In this document: positions 43,464 through 50,640 of the stretch, one piece after another
Numbering within the stretch: the first letter of the stretch is position 1
How the letters are laid out: the number at the start of each line of letters is the position of its first letter
From: Achromobacter kerstersii
GTDB taxonomy: Bacteria > Pseudomonadota > Gammaproteobacteria > Burkholderiales > Burkholderiaceae_B
Length of the DNA: 64,000 bases
Reading direction: 5' to 3'
Assembly (NCBI RefSeq): GCF_902859595.1
Contig: NZ_CADIJQ010000008.1
Coordinates: forward strand, 186,001 to 250,000
Made by a program: the position numbers and the translations under genes
Notes under the pieces: generated by a model
Seen by the model: only the letters and a program-made list of their open reading frames with translations
What the model was told of the DNA's origin: nothing
Databases searched by the model: none

Positions 43464-43488
43464 CGATCTGTAGCGGCCCGTAGCGAAA
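43459..43488 (+). repeat. Three 10-bp repeats spanning a stop codon
   Basis: Three 10-base units starting at 43459, 43469 and 43479 share the core GTAGCG. The TAG of the first unit (43461-43463) is the stop codon of the Bug gene. The array is short, so chance cannot be excluded, but the same pattern is seen at other stop codons in this window. Confidence 0.55.
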
Positions 43489-43551
43489 GGGGGCTTACGC
43501 CGGCAGGCTGCGTGATTAGAATTCGGTCTTCTTCGTCCCTGCCCGCCCACG

Positions 43552-44406
43552 ATGCCCCGCCCCCTTTCCTGCTTGACCGGCGCCCTGACCTTGTCCGCCT
43601 TGTTGACCGGCATGGCGCAAGCCGCAGGCGGCCCCTGCCCCCAGGCGGCCGACATCGTGCGCACCGTCTATCAAAACCAAGATAAGCCCGACCACGAAGG
43701 CCGCATCCGTTTGAAGCAAGGCCACGCCATCGTGACGATTTCTGACGCGGACGTGGGCGCGCCCTTCGCGGTGGCGTGCAAGGCCTGGCCGGCCAATCCG
43801 GACTTGCTGCTGGTGGCGGTGCCGTTGATGCAGGACACGCCCGACCCCGAAAACGGCCACGAAGGCAACCTGGAAGTGCTGGTGCTGGACCGCCAGACGC
43901 TGCAAGTGCGGCAGCGCCGCACGCTGGTGGATCTGATGTCGGATGACGCCGTGCGCATCGACGGCCTGTCGTTCGATACGGCGCGCTACGACGTCACCGC
44001 TGACCGCCGCGCCTTCGGTATCCGCATCGAACGCCAAGGCGCTTCGCGCGCCAACCCTTTTGACGAAACCAGCTTGCGGCTCTTCACCGTGGAAGACAAC
44101 GAATTGCGCCTGGTGCTCGACGGCCTGAGCGTCCAGCGTTCCTCCGGCGAATGGGACACCACCTGCGCGGGCGAATTTAGGGAAAGCGCGGTCAGCCTGG
44201 CCATGGGATCGGCGCAAACCAAGGGCTACCGCGACATGGTGGCCACCGACTCGCACTCCGCCAGCCGTGCGGTGGTGCAGCAAGACGGCGGCTGTTCTGA
44301 AAAAACCGTCAGCCAGGGCAAGACGCGCCACACGCTGCGCTTTGACGGCAAGCGTTATCGGATTCCCAAGGCGCTGCGGTCCATGGACAGCGACACCGCT
44401 GGATAG
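43552..44406 (+). CDS. Secreted protein of unknown function upstream of vgrG
   Basis: The 284-residue protein has a signal peptide cleaved after A-Q-A near residue 24 and at least four cysteines in the mature part (for example G-G-P-C-P and T-T-C-A-G), which could form periplasmic disulfides. No known domain is recognised. Base composition matches the genome average, unlike the toxin-immunity end of the island. It lies directly before vgrG, but the promoter-sized gap and lack of overlap leave open whether it belongs to the type VI island. Confidence 0.72.
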   Translation: MPRPLSCLTGALTLSALLTGMAQAAGGPCPQAADIVRTVYQNQDKPDHEGRIRLKQGHAIVTISDADVGAPFAVACKAWPANPDLLLVAVPLMQDTPDPENGHEGNLEVLVLDRQTLQVRQRRTLVDLMSDDAVRIDGLSFDTARYDVTADRRAFGIRIERQGASRANPFDETSLRLFTVEDNELRLVLDGLSVQRSSGEWDTTCAGEFRESAVSLAMGSAQTKGYRDMVATDSHSASRAVVQQDGGCSEKTVSQGKTRHTLRFDGKRYRIPKALRSMDSDTAG

Positions 44407-44489
44407 GCTGCTAATTTCATAGCCCTCCTATAGGCAGTACCGGCATAGCTGTCCACTATGTGCGAATTGACGCACTTAGTGGGGGCAAC

Positions 44490-46568
44490 GTGAGTCAGAA
44501 ACATAGCTTTCGATTCAGCTTTGGCATCGTTGGCGGCATGGACTTCGAAGTGGTCGAGTTCACCCTGGACGAGGGCTTGTCCGAGCCTTTCCGCCTTGAA
44601 CTCGAACTGGGCAGCCACGACGCCTCGGTGGACTTCGGGCGGGTGCTGGACCAACCTGCTTTACTGACCATCTGGCATCACGACGCACCCGTACGATATG
44701 TGCACGGCGTGATTTCCCGCTTCGAGCAAGGCACGACCGGATTTCGCCGCACCCGCTACCGTGCCACCGTCGAACCCTTGCTGGCCCGCGCGGGCTTGTG
44801 TTCCGACTGGCGTATTTTTCAGCAACTGTCCGTACCCGAAATCCTGCAAGCCGTGCTCAAAGAGCATGGCATCCTGGACTACGAGCAAACCGTCACCCAC
44901 GCACATCTGCCCCGCGAATACTGCGTGCAAGCGGGCGATACCGATCTGTACTTTATGGAACGCCTGGCCCGTGAAGAAGGCTTCTTCTATGCCTTTCATC
45001 ATCACGTCAAAGGCCACCGGATGGTCCACAGCGACCGCTTGCACATCCATGGAACCATCGACGGCGACCCGGTGCGCTACCAGCCCGCGCCCGGTGGCGA
45101 CCAACCCGAACCCGCGCTGCGCCGCTTCTCCTACGCTGAACAAGTCCGCACCGCCCGCCAAACCCAACGCGATTACACCTACACCCACCCTCGCTACAGC
45201 CAGGAACACAGCCGCGATGGCGTCGACCTGGATCATCAGCATCGTCATTACGAACGTTACGACTACCCAGGCCGCTACAAACGTGACGAAGCCGGTAAAC
45301 CCTTTACCGAAAACCGTTTGCGCGGCCTGCGGCGTGATGCGCGCATTGCCACCGTCGAGGGCGACGACCCGCGTCTGGTTCCGGGATTGTCGTTTGAACT
45401 ACAAGGCCACCCCCGCGACGACCTCAACCAAGGCTGGCGCCCGATCCGCATCCGTCATCACGGCGTGCAGCACGCAAGTCAACAAGAAGACGGCGCCGAT
45501 GCTCAGCAAGGCACCCGCTACGGCTACACCGCGGAACTCGTCTCCAAACATACGGAATGGCGCGCAGAACCCTTGCCCAAGCCGCGTATCGATGGCCCTC
45601 AAATTGCGACGGTGACGGGGCCTAAAGGCGAAGAAATTTATTGCGACAGCTACGGCAGAGTCAAAGTGCAATTCCCCTGGGACCGCCTGGGCCAACACGA
45701 CGAGCACAGCTCGTGCTGGATCAGGGTGTCGCAAAACTGGGCCGGCGCAATGTGGGGGCACATGGCCATTCCCCGCATCGGGCAAGAAGTGATCGTGAAT
45801 TTTCTGGATGGCGACGTCGACCAGGCGGTCATCACCGGCCGCACCCACATGGCGCTGCAACTGCCCCCGTATGAACTGCCGCGCCACAAGACGCGCATGA
45901 CCATCAAAAGCCAGACCCATAAAGGCGAAGGCTACAACGAGCTGCGCTTCGAAGACGAGCGTGACCAGGAAGAGATCTTCGTCCATGCGCAGCGCGACCA
46001 GAACATCCACGTCAATCACGACGAGACCACCTTCGTCGGGCACGACCGTAGCGAAAAGGTGGAGAACGACGAAACGATCGTCATCGGCCGCAACCGCAAA
46101 GAAACCGTCTCCAATGATGAACAGGTCGACATCGGCCAAGACCGCCGTCACCGCACCGGTCAGGATGACTTTCTGAACGTGGGCCGCAACCACACCATCC
46201 ATACCGCCAAAGACCGTACTGAAGAAGTCGGCAATAGCCGCCGCGATAAAACCACCGCCAACCACTGGACCGAAATCGGCGGTTACGCCGAAACCAAGGT
46301 TGAAGGCTACGACTTGCTTGAGGCGGGTCAAAAGATCCACCGCAAAACCACGGTGTACGAACTGCAGACTGGCGAGAAGGTGGTGTTCAAAGGCCCGGGA
46401 GGAACGATCACCATCGACGGCTCGGGCATCACGCTGGATGGGGTCGAAATAAAGATCAACGGCCCGTTGAGTCACAGCGCAGGCGGAGGCGGCAGCGCGT
46501 TCCAGATTCCTGGAATCCCGGCCCTATCGCGCGAAGCCGACGCCGCAGATATTCCATTGTCCGAGTAA
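44490..46568 (+). CDS. vgrG: Type VI secretion tip protein VgrG
   Basis: The protein has 692 residues from the GTG at 44490, chosen for the GGGGG just upstream; an in-frame GTG at 44460 has no ribosome site. It has the gp27-like N-terminal body, the gp5 OB-fold region (C-D-S-Y-G-R-V-K-V-Q-F-P-W-D, then A-M-W-G-H-M-A-I-P-R-I-G-Q-E-V), and a C-terminal beta-needle with short repeating N-D-E / V-G / D-R motifs. It forms the spike at the end of the Hcp tube and carries effectors into target cells. No other T6SS structural gene is in the window, so this is an orphan vgrG island. Confidence 0.95.
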   Translation: MSQKHSFRFSFGIVGGMDFEVVEFTLDEGLSEPFRLELELGSHDASVDFGRVLDQPALLTIWHHDAPVRYVHGVISRFEQGTTGFRRTRYRATVEPLLARAGLCSDWRIFQQLSVPEILQAVLKEHGILDYEQTVTHAHLPREYCVQAGDTDLYFMERLAREEGFFYAFHHHVKGHRMVHSDRLHIHGTIDGDPVRYQPAPGGDQPEPALRRFSYAEQVRTARQTQRDYTYTHPRYSQEHSRDGVDLDHQHRHYERYDYPGRYKRDEAGKPFTENRLRGLRRDARIATVEGDDPRLVPGLSFELQGHPRDDLNQGWRPIRIRHHGVQHASQQEDGADAQQGTRYGYTAELVSKHTEWRAEPLPKPRIDGPQIATVTGPKGEEIYCDSYGRVKVQFPWDRLGQHDEHSSCWIRVSQNWAGAMWGHMAIPRIGQEVIVNFLDGDVDQAVITGRTHMALQLPPYELPRHKTRMTIKSQTHKGEGYNELRFEDERDQEEIFVHAQRDQNIHVNHDETTFVGHDRSEKVENDETIVIGRNRKETVSNDEQVDIGQDRRHRTGQDDFLNVGRNHTIHTAKDRTEEVGNSRRDKTTANHWTEIGGYAETKVEGYDLLEAGQKIHRKTTVYELQTGEKVVFKGPGGTITIDGSGITLDGVEIKINGPLSHSAGGGGSAFQIPGIPALSREADAADIPLSE

Positions 46569-46608
46569 CGGCGCCCGGTGGGCGTCCAAATTTGGGAGTG
46601 AGGCCGAC

Positions 46609-49197
46609 ATGCTGATCAGTGCACCCTTCCTGCGCGCCGTGCTGCAAGCCGAAGATGCCGAAAGCAACGCCTATTGGAGCCTGGGCGAGAGAACCGGAAA
46701 AGGCGCGTTTCCCGTCAGCCACCAGTTCGGATGGCATGGCGGCGTGCATCTCGTGGCGCCGGGGTCTCCACAGAATCCCGAGCCGGTCCGCGCCATTGCC
46801 GATGGCGTGGTGGTCTATGCCAGGGAAAGCAACCCGCCGCCGCAAAGCAGCCCGTCAACAGCCCCCGCCAATGATCCCTTGATGTACTACAAGGGCTGGA
46901 CCAGCAACGGCGTCTTGGTCTTGAAGCACGACACCGAAATCGGTGAAGGCGTCAGCGTCACGTTCTACTCGATCTATCAGCACCTGCATGCGCTGGGAAA
47001 CAAACCGGGCACAAACCTGCCGCTGAAAACAGGCGACGCCGTCTACCGCAAAGAGGCTATCGCGAAAGCCGGGTATATCTACGGCGAACGAGACCGTATC
47101 CACTTCGAGATCGTGGCCGATCAGGCCAACGTCGATAGGCTCTTGGGCCGCAGCACGGGCAAGCTGAAAACTAACGAAGGCCGCCGCAACTGCGTGTGGG
47201 GCGATATTCATTTTGTGCTCCCCGCCAATACCCCGCTGTATGAAGTGAATCCGCGGGAACATCGGAACACCTATCTCACTCGCCTGTTCGACTCCACACA
47301 ACCCCGCAACGCTGACAGCCCCGAGTTCATCGCGTCGCTGTTTGACACCACACCCAAACGGCTGTGGGAGATGAACCGCAAATCTCTGAGCGGCGCCAAC
47401 CGGCTCGGCGGGGAAAAAGACTGGTTTGACCGGGTGATCGGCGTTCATCAGAAAGTGCACAACAAGCCAGAACCTACCGCGATGGAACGCACCATCTACG
47501 TGCCCGGCGTGTACGGCGCACTTACCCATATCGTGCCCGCCGGGTCCAATCCGGAACACTGGGCCACTTGGCACGTCCCGGTCGCTGCCACAACACAATC
47601 GGAACTGGTGATCAGCATCAGCGAACAGCGGGGTGCTTTTACCGTGACGGCCCGCAACATGCACGGCAAGGTCGTCGGCATCCTGCAAGGCGCCGCCGAG
47701 AAAAGCGAGAGTTCCTACGAGCTTTACAAAACGGCCGTCAACACGTATCCGGGCTGCCCCAGCGCAGGGTTTGAAATGCTGCGCTTTGGCCGTGTGCTGG
47801 GCCCGGATGCGCCGGCGCAAAGCGATTTGTATAACGGCCGGCTGCCACATATCCGCAGAATCAGGCTCTCGGATGGCAGCATTTTCCATGTTGATCTGAA
47901 TGCGGCAGGCGTACGCGTCTGTAGCGATGCGGATTTTCCGCATTGGCAAGGCTGGACATTTATTGATGACGACCTGGATGGGAATAGCCGGTGTGATTCA
48001 GGCACGCTGCTGAACCTGATTGAGCCGTTGAAACCCACCGCGCATCCAGCGCCGCAACTAGGCGATTTTGGCGACTTGATCCACAAGGTGGCCGAGGGCG
48101 TGCACGCCATGATGCAGTACCAGGACCGTCTGGCACGCGCGACCGCCAAGATTCGCACCGCGCAGGTATCCAAGATGCTGCGCCGCTGTGTGGTGAAGAT
48201 ACCTACGGAATGGTCGCGTGATGATTTTGATCAGCGATGGCGTTGGTTGAAGGTCGACGACCTTGATCAACGTCCGGCGAATGTGTTGAGGACAAGTGAG
48301 TGTCTGAGCGACGAGGCGTATGGCAGGCTGAAGCGGCACCACCTGGCGCTGGCGTTTTGGGAGGAGGCGCAGGGGAAGGGGCTGGAACTGGATAAGGTGC
48401 ATTATCACTTTCATCCGTTGCAGTTTATTGAAGAGTTTAAGAAGTGCGGGTGGCTTAGCGCAAAGGAAATGGTTCAAATGCTCCCAGCAACCGGATTGGG
48501 ACTTACATACGAAAATGCCATGTCCATTATTACCGAGGGTCAACATCGAAACGACAAATATGTCGTCCCGGCCGGAATGCACAAGGCTCTTAATCTCATC
48601 CGCAGAAAATACTATCTGGAAAATCCGCTACGCACCGCCCATTTCTGGGGGCAGATCGTGCAAGAGACAGATGGCTTTCAAACTGTTAGAGAGTATGCAA
48701 GTGGTGCAGCCTACGACGAACGTCCGGATCTCGGAAATACGCTTCCAGGGGACGGGCCTCGCTTTCGAGGGAGAGGTGTCATTCAGCTAACGGGGCGAGC
48801 CAACTATAGAAGATATGAAGAATATCGCCGAATCAACGTAACCCTTGAACCTCATCAACTTTTGCTTGAGCAAGATGCATATTCAGCTTGTGACGCGTCC
48901 GGCTTCTATTGGGTCGCGGAACGAACTCGAGATAGGACACTAAACCCCCCGGACAGCGCCAACAAATATCGGTGGCGATTAGATGGCCTCACCAACATAA
49001 ACACAAGAGCGGATATACAGAACTTTCAAGACTTGAATGCCGGCTCACACATTACCGCCGACGTATTAAATGTGACTCTTCAAGTAAATCGCGCAGCGCT
49101 GCACTTGAACAAGAGAGTGATGTATTTTTCCCACGCATATCAAGCGGTATCAGACGATATTTTGATTACCCTTCCTGGCGGCAACATTCGATCATGA
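46609..49197 (+). CDS. Large T6SS effector: degenerate M23-like domain plus GH19/lysozyme-like domain
   Basis: This 862-residue gene directly follows vgrG. The N-terminal part (about 20-180) resembles M23 peptidases (W-H-G-G-V-H at 42-47, R-I-H-F-E at 163-167), but the usual H-x-x-x-D is H-x-x-x-H and the H-x-H is R-x-H, so activity is doubtful. A long unassigned middle region contains D-D-D-L-D-G, like a calcium loop. The C-terminal domain (about 620-862) matches GH19 chitinase/endolysin folds: catalytic-type Glu686 in V-Q-E-T-D-G-F and F-R-G-R-G-V-I-Q-L-T-G-R-A-N-Y at 719-733. It should cut peptidoglycan sugars in the target periplasm. Base composition drops at about 48450, where this domain begins. 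Confidence 0.9.
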   Translation: MLISAPFLRAVLQAEDAESNAYWSLGERTGKGAFPVSHQFGWHGGVHLVAPGSPQNPEPVRAIADGVVVYARESNPPPQSSPSTAPANDPLMYYKGWTSNGVLVLKHDTEIGEGVSVTFYSIYQHLHALGNKPGTNLPLKTGDAVYRKEAIAKAGYIYGERDRIHFEIVADQANVDRLLGRSTGKLKTNEGRRNCVWGDIHFVLPANTPLYEVNPREHRNTYLTRLFDSTQPRNADSPEFIASLFDTTPKRLWEMNRKSLSGANRLGGEKDWFDRVIGVHQKVHNKPEPTAMERTIYVPGVYGALTHIVPAGSNPEHWATWHVPVAATTQSELVISISEQRGAFTVTARNMHGKVVGILQGAAEKSESSYELYKTAVNTYPGCPSAGFEMLRFGRVLGPDAPAQSDLYNGRLPHIRRIRLSDGSIFHVDLNAAGVRVCSDADFPHWQGWTFIDDDLDGNSRCDSGTLLNLIEPLKPTAHPAPQLGDFGDLIHKVAEGVHAMMQYQDRLARATAKIRTAQVSKMLRRCVVKIPTEWSRDDFDQRWRWLKVDDLDQRPANVLRTSECLSDEAYGRLKRHHLALAFWEEAQGKGLELDKVHYHFHPLQFIEEFKKCGWLSAKEMVQMLPATGLGLTYENAMSIITEGQHRNDKYVVPAGMHKALNLIRRKYYLENPLRTAHFWGQIVQETDGFQTVREYASGAAYDERPDLGNTLPGDGPRFRGRGVIQLTGRANYRRYEEYRRINVTLEPHQLLLEQDAYSACDASGFYWVAERTRDRTLNPPDSANKYRWRLDGLTNINTRADIQNFQDLNAGSHITADVLNVTLQVNRAALHLNKRVMYFSHAYQAVSDDILITLPGGNIRS

Positions 49198-49796
49198 AAA
49201 GGAAAATGACGTTAGGCGGAATACTCATCTGCATCAGCACTGTATTTTTCGATTCCCGAGCTTCAGACCGGGTGACTGCCTTTGACTTATCTTCTGTGTG
49301 CGGATATTCGGTCGAGTCATCTCGACCATTAGATATTCAAGCCACTGGCTGCAGACTGTTTTATGAAGATAAAGTTAACAGTCCTGCGTTCTACGGGAGC
49401 ATTAACTCTTTCAAGTCAAGCGAGAAGTTTTATGTTGACCTAACGCATCTTAAGTATGTGAATGGCCGATTACATTCCTTAAGAAACGACTACTACGATG
49501 GAGCGCGCGACACGAGACAGACCATTATTAAGAGACGACACTATTCGTTCCCGCATAAAAACAAACAGAACACCGTAATAATTACGCGCCTGGAGGTCGA
49601 CTACCTAAGGGAAACACCGGGTTCTTCAGAAATAGAGTCCGTCAAAGAGCAATACGATTGCTGGGACGGCGTGGCCTACGGCACCACTTTTGGCGTTCGG
49701 TATTCGCTCTGCTCCTTAGTGGATGCCCGCTCAGCCGAGCTATTTTCGAATACGCGCTGGCAATACCAAGTCATACAGAGCCTCAAAATCCAGTAG
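49194..49796 (+). CDS. Candidate periplasmic immunity protein for the adjacent effector
   Basis: The start ATG overlaps the effector's stop (ATGA), indicating translational coupling. The 200-residue protein has an N-terminal signal peptide (about residues 1-23), at least four cysteines, and no domain that I recognise. An exported small protein right after a periplasm-acting toxin is the standard position for a T6SS immunity protein. One sampled 60-base line inside it (49441-49500) is 38% GC, against 65% in the effector's N-terminal part (47101-47160), so the gene was probably acquired together with the toxin domain. Function is inferred from context only. Confidence 0.75.
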   Translation: MKRKMTLGGILICISTVFFDSRASDRVTAFDLSSVCGYSVESSRPLDIQATGCRLFYEDKVNSPAFYGSINSFKSSEKFYVDLTHLKYVNGRLHSLRNDYYDGARDTRQTIIKRRHYSFPHKNKQNTVIITRLEVDYLRETPGSSEIESVKEQYDCWDGVAYGTTFGVRYSLCSLVDARSAELFSNTRWQYQVIQSLKIQ

Positions 49797-49855
49797 GGGA
49801 CGCGCGCTCCCCGCAAGCCCCTCCGCCGCTTGCACCTTGCCCCATCCCAAGCTAA

Positions 49856-49931
49856 ATTGTTGACAATCTGGCGTCCAAGCACGCCTTATCCCGATTTTTA
49901 CCCCTGAAACCGGATAGATTGTTGACACAAT
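49856..49931. promoter_or_regulatory. Two GntR-type operator dyads at the gntR-acnD-prpF promoter
   Basis: Dyad 1 has arms ATTGT (49856-49860) and ACAAT (49863-49867). Dyad 2 has arms ATTGT (49918-49922) and ACAAT (49927-49931) and runs into the ATG of the regulator gene. Both contain TTGTTGACA-like sequence, about six helical turns apart. This suits autoregulation by the GntR protein, perhaps with DNA looping. Confidence 0.6.
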
Positions 49932-50640
49932 GAGCAAAGTGCTGACCCTGCCGGGCACCGTGCCGGGCGATGGTGAAACGCTGTCGGATCACATCTTCAA
50001 GAAGATCCAGGCCGCTATCGTCAAAGGCGAGATCGCCCCGGGCAGCAAGATTTCCGAGCCCGAGCTGGCGCGCATTCATGGCGTGAGCCGCGGGCCGCTG
50101 CGCGAGGCGCTGCATCGGCTGGAAGGCCAGAAGCTGCTGGTGCGCGTGCCGCATGCGGGCGCGCGTGTCGTGTCGCTGTCGCAGCAAGAGCTGTCCGAAC
50201 TCTACGAAATCCGCGAATCGCTGGAAGGCATGGCGTGCCGGCTGGCTGCCGAACGCATGCCGCCGTCTGAAATCGCTGAACTGCGCGGCGTGCTGGAAGC
50301 GCACGAGCGCGACGCGGCCTTTCAAGCCGGGCTGGGCTATTACCAGCAGGAAGGCGATTACGATTTCCACTACCGCATCGTCAAGGGCAGCGGCAACCAG
50401 ATGCTGTTTCGCATGCTGTGCGACGAGCTCTATCAATTGGCGCGCATGTACCGCATCCAGTACTCGACCACGCCCAACCGGCCGCGCCAGGCCTACGCTG
50501 AACACCACCGCATTCTTGACGCCATTGCCGACCGCGATGGCGAGCTGGCTGAAATCCTGATGCGGCGGCACATCCGTGTATCGCGCATCAACATCGAACA
50601 ACAGATCGCGCAGAGCAAGCAGCAGCGCACGGAGGCATGA
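49930..50640 (+). CDS. GntR-family (FCD-type) transcriptional regulator
   Basis: The 236-residue protein has an N-terminal winged helix (residues about 18-85; I-S-E-P-E-L-A-R-I-H-G-V-S-R-G-P-L-R-E-A-L) and an all-helical FCD ligand domain with likely metal-binding histidines (E-H-H-R-I near residue 195). It overlaps acnD, so it probably regulates its own operon in response to a tricarboxylate such as methylcitrate. No ribosome site is visible before the ATG; the start may be leaderless or slightly downstream. Confidence 0.9.
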   Translation: MSKVLTLPGTVPGDGETLSDHIFKKIQAAIVKGEIAPGSKISEPELARIHGVSRGPLREALHRLEGQKLLVRVPHAGARVVSLSQQELSELYEIRESLEGMACRLAAERMPPSEIAELRGVLEAHERDAAFQAGLGYYQQEGDYDFHYRIVKGSGNQMLFRMLCDELYQLARMYRIQYSTTPNRPRQAYAEHHRILDAIADRDGELAEILMRRHIRVSRINIEQQIAQSKQQRTEA

